DNA of 39,849 nucleotides from Desulfovibrio sp. UBA6121 (GCA_002422505.1 DIVX01000151.1:1-39849); one strand, 5' to 3'. Counted from the stretch's first letter, positions 8,022-15,832 are shown. A program made the numbers and translations. The notes: generated by a model not told the origin, from the sequence alone.

Positions 8022-9590
8022 TTACTTGGGCGTAAACAGGGCCAGGCACTCGGCGTGGGCCGTGTGCGGAAACAGGTCCACGGCGCGCACGGCGGAAAGC
8101 GCAAAGCCCCCGCCCTCTCCGGCCAGCAGCCCGGCATCGCGCGCAAGGGTGGCCGGATTGCACGACACGTAGGCCAGGCGCGAAGGCCTGGTGCGGTTCA
8201 GCCAAGCGATGAGCCCGTTGTCCAGCCCCTCGCGCGGGGGGTCCACCACCACCACGTCGGCCTTGGCGAAGCCTTCCGGCAGGCGCTCGGGCACGGCGCT
8301 TTCACCGGTTAAGTCCGCGCGCAGAAAGCGGCAGTTGTCCACCTTGTTCAGCTTGGCGTTGGCTTCGGCGTCGGCCACGGCGGAAGGATTGGCCTCCAGC
8401 CCCAGCACGCGCCCAGTGTGGGCCGCCAGGAACAGGGCAATGCCCCCGCCGCCGCAGTACAGGTCGAACACGACATCGTCCGGGCCCAGGTCGGCCAGTT
8501 CGCGCAGGCCGGAATACAAGCCCAGCGCTCCGCCGGTGCAGGTCTGGAAGAAGGCGTCGGCGCTGATGGAATAGCGCACGTCCTCCAGGGTCTCCACCAG
8601 GGCGCTTTCGCCCAGGGCCAACACCGTGCGCTCGGAAACGGCCAGGCCGTCGGCCTTGTCGCGCTCGGCGTGGACGAACCCGGCCAGCTTGGGGAAGCGC
8701 TCCATGAGCGCCGCGCCGAGGCTGAAAAGCGCCAGGGCCGGGGCACTGTCCGCCGGGACGGGCGCGGTGATGAGCTGCGCCAGGTAGCGGTCCTGGTGGA
8801 CGCTGTGGCGCAGCACCAGGTGCCGCAAAAGGCCCAGGCCGGTGCGGCGGTCGTAGGCGGGCAGGCCCGCGTCGCGGCAGGCCTGGCGCACGGCGTCCAC
8901 CATGTCGCAGCCGTCCTGCGGGAAGATGGCGCACGCCTCCAGGTCGAACACGCGGCCCGGATCGGCCTTGCTGTAAAGTCCCAGGCGCAGCGCGTCCGGT
9001 CCCTGCCCTGCGCTCTGGAAGGCGAATTCCATCTTGTTGCGGAAGCCCGTGACCTTAGGCGCGGGCAGAGCGGGCAGCACGCGCTGCGGCTCCACGCGGC
9101 CAATGCGCCGCAGGGCCTCCAGAATCTGGCGTTCCTTCCAGTACAGCTGGCGCGCCGGGGCCAGGGTCTGCAGCGGGCAGCCGCCGCAGGTCTCAAAATG
9201 CGGGCACAGGGGCTCCACGGCCTCGGGCGAGGGCGTGCGCACCCCGGTCACCACGGCCTCGGCGTGGCGGCGGTGCACACGGGTGATGCGCGCCTCCACC
9301 GCAGCGCCCGGCAGGCCGCCGGAAACGAACACGGCCATGCCCGCGCCGGTTTCCAGGCCCTCAAGCCCTTCCGGCATTCTGGCCACGCCAGCGCCGCCCA
9401 GGGCCAGGGTGTCTATGGTCAGGGCGATGGTCTGGCCCTCCAGGGGATGGGCCTGGCGCTGCTGCGGGGCGCGCATGTGCTCGCCGCCGCTGCGCCTGGT
9501 CTGGCCGGGGCCGCTGCGGGCCGGGGCGCGCCCGTTGCGTGCGGAGGGCGCGGAACGCCTGGGGGACTTTTGGGACTGGGACTTCTTCAC
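8022..9590 (-). CDS. rlmD: Class I SAM-dependent RNA (uracil-5-)methyltransferase, RlmD/TrmA family
   Basis: A 522-residue m5U RNA methyltransferase. Residues about 50-115 form a TRAM domain. A 4Fe-4S site follows with C129, C135 and C138 in CPHFETCGGC and a fourth cysteine, C220, in DLEACAIFP. The SAM site is DLYCGGGGIALF near 376-387 (family DLYCGxG). The catalytic region is VVVVDPPREGL and the nucleophile C477 is in YVSCNPATLARD. The first 45 residues are a basic, low-complexity extension. GTG at 9590 is chosen because GGTGGAAGA lies just upstream; ATG at codon 39 is an alternative. RlmD versus RlmCD or TrmA specificity cannot be fixed by eye; the cluster favours the RumA/RlmD type. Confidence 0.9.
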   Translation of the reverse strand: MKKSQSQKSPRRSAPSARNGRAPARSGPGQTRRSGGEHMRAPQQRQAHPLEGQTIALTIDTLALGGAGVARMPEGLEGLETGAGMAVFVSGGLPGAAVEARITRVHRRHAEAVVTGVRTPSPEAVEPLCPHFETCGGCPLQTLAPARQLYWKERQILEALRRIGRVEPQRVLPALPAPKVTGFRNKMEFAFQSAGQGPDALRLGLYSKADPGRVFDLEACAIFPQDGCDMVDAVRQACRDAGLPAYDRRTGLGLLRHLVLRHSVHQDRYLAQLITAPVPADSAPALALFSLGAALMERFPKLAGFVHAERDKADGLAVSERTVLALGESALVETLEDVRYSISADAFFQTCTGGALGLYSGLRELADLGPDDVVFDLYCGGGGIALFLAAHTGRVLGLEANPSAVADAEANAKLNKVDNCRFLRADLTGESAVPERLPEGFAKADVVVVDPPREGLDNGLIAWLNRTRPSRLAYVSCNPATLARDAGLLAGEGGGFALSAVRAVDLFPHTAHAECLALFTPK

Positions 9591-9612
9591 TCTTCCACCT
9601 TATTTTATAGGC

Positions 9613-10371
9613 TTATTTTTTAGGGGGATCATACCCCGTGAGCTCCATGGAAAAATGCCCGACCGCCACCGAGCTTTTGACCCGCACAGGAATGCGCCGG
9701 GCATCGTTGGTGATCCAGACCTGCAGGGTGGCGTTGGGACTTTTGCGGAACACGCCGCCGATGTTGCGCACGTCCGGCTCCACCAGCAGGGTGTCGAACT
9801 CGCCCGCCGGGGTTGTTACGGTTTCGCGCTTCACCACCTTGGCCGTGCCGGTGATGCTCTTTTCGCCGTCCGTCACGGGCGCGGCGAACGCAAAGCCCGG
9901 GGCCAGGGGCTGGGTGCGGAACAAAAACAGCATGGAAAGCGGGTCGAAGCTGCCGGTGGGGATGATGACCGCGTTCTTGAACTTGCCCTTGCTGTAGCGG
10001 TAGGCCACGTTGCCGTTCTTGTCGAAGCGCACCACGTAGTGGCGCACGTAGTCGCCCTCGCTCTGGTCCTTGCGGTACAAAATGGCGTGGGTCACGGCCG
10101 GGTCCACGAAGGACTCGATGGAGTCGCGCACTTTGTAGAAGGTGTCGATGAAAGGCGTGCTTTTCGCCAGGGCGCGGAAGTACAACGCCTGCTGCCCCTC
10201 CACCGGGCCGGAGGCCAGGGTTTCCAGCGTGGCCGAGCCCGCCAGGATGAAGGTCCAGTAGATGTTGTAGTGTAACTTCTCGCCCGGACCGAAGGGCAGC
10301 TCGGCCCGCGCCGCAGGCGGCAGGCCGCACAAAAGCGCCAGCAGCAACGCCAGGGGCAGAACTCGCTTCAT
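9613..10371 (-). CDS. DUF3108 periplasmic protein
   Basis: A 252-residue exported protein. Residues 1-23 (MKRVLPLALLLALLCGLPPAARA) form a signal peptide ending in an AxA cleavage site. The mature part starts LPFGPGEKLHYNIYWTFILAGSATLE, typical of DUF3108 proteins, and is rich in beta structure with YRYSKGKFKN and a C-terminal VWITNDARRIPVRVKS. Function is not established; the family is found in the Gram-negative periplasm. The gene ends 22 AT-rich bases before the rlmD-type gene and is probably cotranscribed with it. The ATG at 10371 was chosen because the signal peptide begins there. Confidence 0.85.
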   Translation of the reverse strand: MKRVLPLALLLALLCGLPPAARAELPFGPGEKLHYNIYWTFILAGSATLETLASGPVEGQQALYFRALAKSTPFIDTFYKVRDSIESFVDPAVTHAILYRKDQSEGDYVRHYVVRFDKNGNVAYRYSKGKFKNAVIIPTGSFDPLSMLFLFRTQPLAPGFAFAAPVTDGEKSITGTAKVVKRETVTTPAGEFDTLLVEPDVRNIGGVFRKSPNATLQVWITNDARRIPVRVKSSVAVGHFSMELTGYDPPKK

Positions 10372-10597
10372 ACATCGCAGAGTGCGGCCTGAAGCGTGGA
10401 TTGTCAAGGGCCGGGCCGCCAGCCCCTCTGGCCGCCGCCTGTTCCGGCAGAATATCCGGCTGCATAGCCAAAGGATGAACCGCAAGGGGGAACGCCCGCC
10501 GCACCCCCTTGCCTCCATGGCCCGCGCCGGGCTATGCTCGCAGTTGCCGCCCGGCGTTCAACTTTGGCGGCAAAACACGAACCGCGAGGAGTGCCGC
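10372..10597. promoter_or_regulatory. Divergent intergenic region
   Basis: 226 bases between the minus-strand DUF3108 gene and the plus-strand CBS gene. It must hold promoters for both. The right end carries the ribosome site of the CBS gene (GAGGAG before ATG at 10598). I could not identify a convincing -35/-10 pair or an operator. Confidence 0.45.
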
Positions 10598-11095
10598 ATG
10601 CTGTTTCGGAAAAGGGCCTGGGATATTATGCGCGATGAATTCGCCACGGTGGACGAAGCCGCCAGTTTGGCCGAGGCCGTGCGCGCCCTGCGCGAGAGCC
10701 AGAAAAAGGCGCCGGAGAACAACATCATTCTGGTGACGGGCAAAAGCGGCGGCAAGGAGGGCGTGCTCAAGGGCGCGGTTTCCGTGTGGACCGTGCTGGC
10801 CGCCCTGGACGAAAACGTGCTGCGCGACCCGGACCTCAAGGTGGTGCACGAGGGTGACTTCGACAAGGCCTTTGCCCGCGCCAGCGCCGTGTGCACGCAC
10901 ACCCCGCTCATCAACCACATGGAGCCCGACGTGCCCACCCTGAAGCCCAACGACCCCATGCCCGTGGTGCTGGAGCTGTTTTTGCGCCGCAGGCGCGGCT
11001 GGGCCGTGGTGCAAGAAAACGGCAAGGTCCTGGGCGTCATCCTGGTGGCCGATCTGTACCGCGAACTCGCGGGCGACATCACCAAGGCCCTGTAG
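10598..11095 (+). CDS. CBS-domain protein
   Basis: A 165-residue protein made of two CBS motifs and nothing else. The first runs from about residue 8 (AWDIMRDEFATVDEAASLAEAVRAL) to about 75. The second begins near PLINHMEPDVPTLKPNDPMPVVLELF and ends in GWAVVQENGKVLGVILVADLYREL. CBS pairs bind adenine nucleotides or SAM and act as energy-sensing modules. Here no effector domain is attached, so it probably regulates a partner. A GAGGAG ribosome site precedes the ATG, and a strong intrinsic terminator follows, so it is a single-gene unit. Confidence 0.87.
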   Translation: MLFRKRAWDIMRDEFATVDEAASLAEAVRALRESQKKAPENNIILVTGKSGGKEGVLKGAVSVWTVLAALDENVLRDPDLKVVHEGDFDKAFARASAVCTHTPLINHMEPDVPTLKPNDPMPVVLELFLRRRRGWAVVQENGKVLGVILVADLYRELAGDITKAL

Positions 11096-11105
11096 CAACG
11101 CACAC

Positions 11106-11133
11106 GCCCCGGCATGCCGCCGGGGCTTTTTTT
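11106..11133 (+). terminator. Intrinsic terminator of the CBS-domain gene
   Basis: Perfect 8-bp stem GCCCCGGC (11106-11113) and GCCGGGGC (11119-11126) with a 5-base loop, followed by seven T (11127-11133). The convergent tupC stop codon falls in the T run. Confidence 0.9.
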
Positions 11134-11806
11134 ACTGCAGCCCGGCCACAATGCGGCCCTCGTCCAGGGTCAGCACCGTGTCGGCGCAGGCGGCCAGCCA
11201 GTCCAGGTCGTGGCTGGCGATGACCAGCGTGGTGCCGTGGGCCGCGCGCGCGCCAAGGGCGGCGGCCTTCACGTGCTCCGTGCTGGCGCGGTCCAGCCCT
11301 GCGGTGGGCTCGTCGAGCAGCAGCGCCAGGGGGGCCAGGGCAAGGCGCGCCGCAAGGGCCACGCGCCGGGCCTCCCCGCCGGAAAGCTGCCGCCAGGAGC
11401 GCCCGGCGTAGTCCGCCGCTGGCAGGCCCACCTGGGCCAGGGCCGCGGCAATGGCCTCCTTGGACGCGCTTTGCCCGCGCAGCTTGAGCCCATAGGCCAC
11501 GTTGGCCGCCACGCTGCGCGAGAGCAGGCAGGTATCCTGCCCCAGAAGCACGGCCTTGCGGCGCAGCAGGTGCCCGTGGCGCAGGGCGCGCGCGTCCACC
11601 AGTTCGCCGTCGAAGCGCAGGCTGCCCGCGCGTTGCGCAAGCAGAAATCCCAAAAGTTTCAGCAGGGTGCTTTTGCCGCTGCCGTTGTGCCCGGCAAGGC
11701 CCAGAATGCTGCCGCGCGCAATGGAAAGCTCCGGCACGCGCAGCACGGCCTGGCCCTCGCCGTAGGCGGCCTCTATGCCCTGCAACCGGTACAGCGGCGC
11801 GCTCAT
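11132..11806 (-). CDS. tupC: Tungstate ABC transporter ATP-binding protein
   Basis: A 224-residue ABC ATPase: Walker A GHNGSGKST, signature LSGGEARRVALAARLAL, Walker B ALLLDEPTAGLD, and switch histidine in VIASHDLDWL. The tupB stop and this start overlap as ATGA at 11803-11806, which decides the start; the open frame extends further upstream, but that part is a shadow of tupB and tupA. It energises import of the anion bound by TupA. The assignment as tungstate-specific rests on TupA and TupB. The N-terminal ABC subunit is short, as in TupC proteins. Confidence 0.9.
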   Translation of the reverse strand: MSAPLYRLQGIEAAYGEGQAVLRVPELSIARGSILGLAGHNGSGKSTLLKLLGFLLAQRAGSLRFDGELVDARALRHGHLLRRKAVLLGQDTCLLSRSVAANVAYGLKLRGQSASKEAIAAALAQVGLPAADYAGRSWRQLSGGEARRVALAARLALAPLALLLDEPTAGLDRASTEHVKAAALGARAAHGTTLVIASHDLDWLAACADTVLTLDEGRIVAGLQ

Positions 11807-12516
11807 GCCCGGCCCCGGTAGTCCGTGGCGGCGCGGGCGCGCAGCAGCCCCACCACCATGTTCACAAGCAGCGCCACCAGCATGAGCACAATGCCCAGGG
11901 CTATGCCGCTGGCAAACTCGCCCTTGCCGGTTTCCAGCGCAATGGCCGTGGTTATGGTGCGCGTTTGCCACTTGATGTTGCCGCCCACCATCATGGCGAT
12001 GCCCACCTCGCTGACGAGGCGGCCAAAGGCCGAGGCGGCGGCCAGGGCCATGGCGAAGCGCGCCTCGCACAGGGTGGCGGCAAGCAGTTGGAAACGGTTC
12101 GCCCCGAGGGAGAGCACGCTCTGCGTCAGGCGCACGTCGGTGGACTCCACCGCTGTGGCGGTCATGGAAATGATGATGGGCAGGCCCAGCAGCGTAAGGC
12201 CGATGGCCACGCCCGGCAGGCTGAACAGCAGCCCCCACTCGCCAAGGGGGCCGCGCGCGGTGAACAGGGCATACACCACAAGGCCGATGACCACGGTGGG
12301 CAGGGAGAGCATCCAATCCACAACAAGCCGCACGGCCCGGCGGCCCGGAAAGCGGAAGTGCCCCAGGGCGAAACCCAGGGGCAGTCCGAGAAGCAGGCTG
12401 GCGGCCAGGGCCAGGGCCGTAACGCTGGCCGTGGCCCAAACCGCCGAGAAGGTCTCGGGGTCCAGGGCCAGCAGCAGCGCCACGGCCTTGGTCAGGCCCT
12501 CGCTGAAATAGTCCAC
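11803..12516 (-). CDS. tupB: Tungstate ABC transporter permease
   Basis: A 237-residue inner-membrane permease of the TupB/ModB-like type. About five hydrophobic segments are visible, including TASVTALALAASLLLGLPLG and SLPGVAIGLTLLGLPIIIS. The cytosolic coupling loop is SLGANRFQLLAATLCEARFAMALAAASAFGR followed by LVSEVGIAMMVGGNIK, matching the EAA-type loop and the conserved GGNI segment of TupB. Four-base overlap with tupC and 18 bases after tupA show operon organisation. A phosphate-type or molybdate permease is the main alternative; the MVGGNIK motif and adjacent TupA argue for tungstate. Confidence 0.9.
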   Translation of the reverse strand: MDYFSEGLTKAVALLLALDPETFSAVWATASVTALALAASLLLGLPLGFALGHFRFPGRRAVRLVVDWMLSLPTVVIGLVVYALFTARGPLGEWGLLFSLPGVAIGLTLLGLPIIISMTATAVESTDVRLTQSVLSLGANRFQLLAATLCEARFAMALAAASAFGRLVSEVGIAMMVGGNIKWQTRTITTAIALETGKGEFASGIALGIVLMLVALLVNMVVGLLRARAATDYRGRA

Positions 12517-12534
12517 GTAAGCGTCTTTTCCTTA

Positions 12535-13350
12535 TTACTTCGCCGCGTTGGGGATGAAGAGCTGCTTGCCCTCCACCTTGAAGTCGGCAATGGCCTTCTG
12601 CCCCACGGGGGAAAGGAACCAGTCCATGAGCTTCTTGGCCGCCGTGTGCTTGATCATGGTGCACTTGGGGGCCAGCAGGATGATGCTGTACTGGTTGCGC
12701 AGGGCCAGGTCGCCCTCGGAGAGCACCACCAGGCCGGAGTGGCCGTGATGCTTGGCCTCGTAAGCGATCCAGGTGCCACGGTCGGTGATGGTGTATGCGC
12801 CGCGCTCGGCCGACATGCCCAGGGTGGTCAGCATGCCCTGGCCCACCTGGATGTACCAGGACTCCTTGTCCGGGGCCAGGCCTGCGGCCTTCCACAGCTG
12901 CTGCTCAAGCTTGTGCGTGCCGGAGTCGTCGCCGCGGCTGGCGAAGGGCGCCTTGGCGGCGGCAATGGCCTTGAGCGCGTCGGAGGCGGACTTGCCCTTG
13001 ATCTTCGCCGCGTCCTTGGCCGGGCCGACGATGATGAAGTCGTTGTACATGAACTCCTTGCGCAGCACGCCGTGGCCTTCGGAGATGAACTTCTTTTCCG
13101 CGCCCGGGGCGTGGACCATGAGCACGTCCACATCGCAGTTCTTGCCGTGCTCCAGGGCCTTGCCCGTGCCCACGGCGGTCCAGCGCATCTCAAGGCCGGT
13201 ATCCTTCAGCACTTTCGGAACAAGGTAATCCAGCAGGCCGGTGTCGGCGGTGCTGGTGGTGGTGCCCACCAGGATGGTCTCGGCGGCCAGGGCGCTGCCG
13301 GCAAAGGCCAGCAGGGCCAGCAGGGTCAAAGCCAGGGAAAGCTTGCGCAT
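12535..13350 (-). CDS. tupA: Tungstate-binding periplasmic protein
   Basis: A 271-residue binding protein with a signal peptide (MRKLSLALTLLALLAFAGSALA, cleaved before AETI). The mature N-terminus VGTTTSTADTGLLDYLVP carries the TTTS anion-binding motif of TupA. Other family marks are DVLMVHAPGAEKKFISEGHG, NDFIIVGP, SRGDDSGTHKLE and YTITDRGTWI. TupA binds tungstate with high selectivity; tungsten supports formate dehydrogenases in Desulfovibrio (known for the group). The ATG at 13350 has a GGAGGAT ribosome site. It is the first gene of tupABC, and the upstream 90 bases contain inverted repeats that could be an operator. Confidence 0.93.
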   Translation of the reverse strand: MRKLSLALTLLALLAFAGSALAAETILVGTTTSTADTGLLDYLVPKVLKDTGLEMRWTAVGTGKALEHGKNCDVDVLMVHAPGAEKKFISEGHGVLRKEFMYNDFIIVGPAKDAAKIKGKSASDALKAIAAAKAPFASRGDDSGTHKLEQQLWKAAGLAPDKESWYIQVGQGMLTTLGMSAERGAYTITDRGTWIAYEAKHHGHSGLVVLSEGDLALRNQYSIILLAPKCTMIKHTAAKKLMDWFLSPVGQKAIADFKVEGKQLFIPNAAK

Positions 13351-13391
13351 GTCGGATCCTCCAGATTTGGTCAGAAGTGTCATATATCAAG

Positions 13392-13426
13392 CGTGACGCA
13401 TATCACGAATGACACAATTTTCGTGA
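13392..13426 (-). promoter_or_regulatory. Inverted-repeat operator candidate upstream of tupA
   Basis: Two overlapping inverted repeats share the central half-site. One is CGTGA-N6-TCACG at 13392-13407. The other is TCACGAA (13403-13409) and TTCGTGA (13420-13426) with a 10-base spacer. On the minus strand a possible promoter, TTCGTG-N17-TATATG, overlaps them, so a bound regulator would block transcription of tupABC. Tungstate-responsive repressors of tup operons are known in sulfate reducers (TunR), but I do not recall their motif well enough to assign this one. Confidence 0.55.
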
Positions 13427-13443
13427 CGATGTAAAGAGAGGCG

Positions 13444-14421
13444 CTACTCCCCCACGCCATTGACCACGTTCTGCGGCGCGCCCGCCAAAAAAGCGCGCAG
13501 GTTGGCGGCGGCAATGCCCAGAAGCCGCCTGCGCGCCTCCACGCTGGCCCAGGCCACGTGCGGGGTGATGAGGCAGTTCGGCGCGTTGAGCAGCGGATTG
13601 CCGGGGCGCACGGGCTCCTCGCGCAGCACATCGAGGGCGGCCCCGCCGAGCATGCCCGCCTCCAGGGCGGCGGCCAGGGCGGCCTCGTCCACCAGCTGCC
13701 CGCGCGCGGTGTTCACCAGAAAGGCCGTGGGTTTCATGCGCCCAAGCAGGCGCGCGCTCACCAGACCTTCGTTCTCCGGGGTCAGCGGGCAGTGCAGGCT
13801 CACCACGTCGGCGTCCTCGAACAGGTCCTCCAGGGTGGCAAAGGCGAAGGGGCCGTAAGGCGGCAGCTCCTTGGGGCGCGGCACGTGGGCCAAAACGTTC
13901 ATGCCGAAGGCGTGGGCCAGTTCGGCCACGCGGCTTCCTATGGCCCCAAAGCCCACCACGCCCATGGTCTTGCCCGCAAGCTCGATGATCGGCGCGTCCC
14001 AGAAGCAGAAGTCCGGCTGGGCGGCCCAGCGGCCCTCGGCCACGGCCCGGGCGTGGCGGCAGGCCTTGCCGAACAGCTCCAGGGTGACGGCCATGACATG
14101 CTGGGCCACGGCCAGCGGCGAATAGCCCGGCACGTTGCACACGGGAATGCCGCGCGCGGCGGCGGCCTGCACATCGACCACGTTGTAGCCGGTGGCCAGC
14201 ACGCAGATGCATTTGAGCTGCGGCAGGGCCTGGATGACCTCCGCCGTAAGCACGGTTTTGTTGGTGAAAAGCACCTGCGCGCCCTGGGCGCGGGCCAGCA
14301 CCTCCTGCGGGGCGGTGCGGTCGAAAAGCGTCAGCTCGCCCTGATCGGACAAAAGCTCCCAGAAAACGTCCTGCCCCATGGTGAAAGCGTCCAGAACAAC
14401 AATGCGCGGGCCGTTCGACAT
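13444..14421 (-). CDS. D-2-hydroxyacid dehydrogenase, hydroxypyruvate/glycerate type
   Basis: A 325-residue NAD(P)-dependent D-2-hydroxyacid dehydrogenase. The Rossmann motif is GVVGFGAIGSRVAELAHAFG. The catalytic set is visible: Arg in the LHCPLTPEN to NTARGQLVDE stretch, Glu in LREEPV, and His in NCLITPHVAW. The pattern NKTVLTAEVIQALPQLK and VLATGYNVVDVQAA fits glycerate dehydrogenase (HprA)-like enzymes that reduce hydroxypyruvate. The ATG at 14421 has GGAGGAATCT just before it. A glycerate 2-kinase gene occurs 10 kb away, so a glycerate/hydroxypyruvate role is plausible (inference). It is apparently monocistronic. Confidence 0.88.
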   Translation of the reverse strand: MSNGPRIVVLDAFTMGQDVFWELLSDQGELTLFDRTAPQEVLARAQGAQVLFTNKTVLTAEVIQALPQLKCICVLATGYNVVDVQAAAARGIPVCNVPGYSPLAVAQHVMAVTLELFGKACRHARAVAEGRWAAQPDFCFWDAPIIELAGKTMGVVGFGAIGSRVAELAHAFGMNVLAHVPRPKELPPYGPFAFATLEDLFEDADVVSLHCPLTPENEGLVSARLLGRMKPTAFLVNTARGQLVDEAALAAALEAGMLGGAALDVLREEPVRPGNPLLNAPNCLITPHVAWASVEARRRLLGIAAANLRAFLAGAPQNVVNGVGE

Positions 14422-14519
14422 AGATTCCTCCGGTTTCTTTGCAGCGTGCCCTGCACGGTAGCCCTTTGTCCGCCCGGCTGGCAAGGGGGCCAAGGTTTGC
14501 GGCAAGGCCGGGCACCCCC

Positions 14520-14548
14520 TTGACATTTCCGGGCATTCCGGTGAAATA
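14520..14548 (+). promoter_or_regulatory. Putative promoter of the 47-residue membrane protein gene
   Basis: TTGACA at 14520-14525 is a perfect -35. With a 17-base spacer the -10 would be GAAATA (14543-14548), or AAATAG with 18. It lies 53 bases before the ATG at 14601 and divergent from the hydroxyacid dehydrogenase. Confidence 0.5.
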
Positions 14549-14600
14549 GACCCGCCTCGGCGCTCCATGCGCCTGCAAAGAAACATTTGGAGGAACGACC

Positions 14601-14744
14601 ATGTTCGGCGAACTCTTGAAAGATATGGCCCACAGCACCAGCCAGGGCACCGTCGGCGTTTCCCTTATCTTCATCTACCTGGCCTGGATCATCACCGTGG
14701 CCTTCATCCGCATCCAGCAGGGCAAGAAAGAAGGCCATCACTAG
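14601..14744 (+). CDS. 47-residue single-span membrane protein, unrecognised
   Basis: A short frame from ATG at 14601 to TAG at 14744. The ribosome site is very strong (TTTGGAGGAACGACC before ATG) and a TTGACA-containing promoter lies upstream, which is why I call it real despite its size. The protein has a short polar N-terminus (MFGELLKDMAHSTSQ), one membrane span (GVSLIFIYLAWIITVAFI) and a basic, histidine-ended tail (RIQQGKKEGHH). I do not recognise a family. Small proteins of this design often act as accessory subunits of membrane complexes or transporters, but no partner is visible next to it. Confidence 0.7.
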   Translation: MFGELLKDMAHSTSQGTVGVSLIFIYLAWIITVAFIRIQQGKKEGHH

Positions 14745-14828
14745 GCCCGAAGCCGAGAGCAGGCATCCCCCTGCCCCTCGCCCCTGTAGACGCAAAGCTG
14801 ACGCGAACGACTTCGGATCGCTGTCCTG

Positions 14829-14868
14829 GCCGCCCCCTGAATGTGTGGGCGGTCCGGGCGGCTTTCCT
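14829..14868 (+). terminator. Possible terminator after the 47-residue gene
   Basis: GCCGCCC (14829-14835) can pair with GGGCGGC (14856-14862), followed by TTTCCTT. An alternative shorter stem uses GGGCGG inside the loop. The T run is broken, so this is moderate evidence only. Confidence 0.4.
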
Positions 14869-14890
14869 TGCTTCAACCCCGCACACTGCC

Positions 14891-14995
14891 ATGGAAAACA
14901 CCAAGAACGCCAATTCCCTGCGCATCCTCTGGCTCACGGCGGCCCTGCTGCTGTCTCTTTTCGCCGTGGCCGTGGGCGACGCCAGCGCCGCCTAG
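14891..14995 (+). CDS. Possible 34-residue hydrophobic peptide
   Basis: A 35-codon frame: a polar N-terminus (MENTKNANSLR) followed by one hydrophobic stretch (ILWLTAALLLSLFAVAVG) and DASAA. It looks like a signal peptide or a single membrane span. No good Shine-Dalgarno lies upstream, and it may follow a terminator, so it may be spurious. The composition is nonetheless protein-like and it ends just before a perfect hairpin at 15022-15053. Confidence 0.35.
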   Translation: MENTKNANSLRILWLTAALLLSLFAVAVGDASAA

Positions 14996-15021
14996 CCCAA
15001 GCGCCCCCCGCATACACGCGA

Positions 15022-15053
15022 AACGGCCCGGAAGCCTACCGCCCCGGGCCGTT
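15022..15053. terminator. Perfect hairpin between convergent genes
   Basis: AACGGCCCGG (15022-15031) and CCGGGCCGTT (15044-15053) form a 10-bp perfect stem with a 12-base loop. No T run follows on the plus strand; on the minus strand it follows the TrmH stop by about 55 bases, also without a clean T run. A factor-assisted or bidirectional terminator is the likeliest role. Confidence 0.5.
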
Positions 15054-15080
15054 CATGGCCTGCGCCGCGCCAACCGCGCC

Positions 15081-15126
15081 GCCGCTACCTGTCGCTCCAC
15101 TCAGCCGCTACCTGTCGCTCCACTCA
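15081..15126. repeat. 23-bp perfect tandem duplication at the 3' end of the TrmH-type gene
   Basis: Two identical adjacent copies at 15081-15103 and 15104-15126 (unit starts GCCGCTACCTGTCGCTCC). The inner copy contains the last codons and TAG stop of the minus-strand methyltransferase gene; the outer copy repeats them beyond the stop. Confidence 0.95.
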
Positions 15127-15698
15127 AGGGTCAGGGCGTCCAGCTCGGCCTGGGAAAACGCCGGGGAGTCCAGCAGGCCCGCGCGCCTGCGCTGGGAGAA
15201 CATTTCGTAGAGGATGACCGCTGCGGCCACGGAGACGTTCAGGCTCTGCACCATGCCCTGCATGGGAATGTAGAGTTCCTGGTCCACGCGCTCCACCAGC
15301 TCCGGCGAAGCGCCCCGGTGCTCGTTGGACAGAATGACCGCCGTGGGCCGGGTGAAGTCGAAGTCAAACAGCGGCCTGGCCGTGGCGGAAAACCCGGTGC
15401 GGAGGACCTGCACGCCTGCGGCGGCGAAGCCGTCGAGCATTTCGCCGGGTTCCTCGTGGCGCACGCGCTCCACCCACTTCTTGGCCGAGGCCGAGGATTT
15501 TTTGCCCAAATCCGGCCATTTTTCGCTTGTGTAGTAAAGATGAACGCGATGAATGCCGAAAGCGTCACAACTGCGCAAGATGGCCGAGACATTGTGCGGG
15601 TCCCAGATGTTGTCCATGACCAGCGTAACGTCGCGCTGCCGGTGGGCCAAAACGGTCTTGATGCGCTCCAGGCGCTCGGGGGTAATGAATCCGCGCAT
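15108..15698 (-). CDS. SpoU/TrmH-family RNA 2'-O-methyltransferase
   Basis: A 196-residue SPOUT-class methyltransferase. The three SpoU motifs are present: VMDNIWDPHNVSAILRSCDAFGI (motif 1), AVILSNEHRGASPE (motif 2) and YIPMQGMVQSLNVSVAAAVILYE (motif 3, the knotted SAM site). The N-terminus MRGFITPERLERIKTVLAHRQ resembles TrmH proper (tRNA Gm18), which also has a short helical N-terminus. The length is a little under E. coli TrmH. The gene lies divergent from the signalling operon at 15833. Its final codons and stop are duplicated in tandem downstream. Confidence 0.88.
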   Translation of the reverse strand: MRGFITPERLERIKTVLAHRQRDVTLVMDNIWDPHNVSAILRSCDAFGIHRVHLYYTSEKWPDLGKKSSASAKKWVERVRHEEPGEMLDGFAAAGVQVLRTGFSATARPLFDFDFTRPTAVILSNEHRGASPELVERVDQELYIPMQGMVQSLNVSVAAAVILYEMFSQRRRAGLLDSPAFSQAELDALTLEWSDR

Positions 15699-15832
15699 GG
15701 GCGGGCTTTTACCCGCAACTGGACCTGCGCGCAAGGGCGTAAAAGCGGCTGATTCACGATCCGCATTGACTTTTTACGCAGTTATGCGAATAAGCAGCGT
15801 ATAAGCGGGGTATCCGCTCCGGAGGTACGAAT

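Larger units (their letters stand above)
14745..15107. other. Intergenic stretch with little coding
   Basis: About 360 bases between the 47-residue gene and the TrmH-type gene. Contents: a possible terminator (14829-14868), the doubtful 34-residue frame (14891-14995), a perfect 10-bp hairpin (15022-15053) and the outer copy of a 23-bp tandem repeat (15081-15103). Nothing else recognised. Confidence 0.6.

Noticed and set aside
11132..12895. 587-codon frame that includes tupC
   Set aside because: Only the last 224 residues are TupC; the upstream part is a shadow of tupB and tupA. The ATGA overlap fixes the tupC start at 11806.
14745..14890. A riboswitch or small RNA between the two tiny genes
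   Set aside because: Only one modest hairpin could be drawn; no conserved aptamer motif was recognised.
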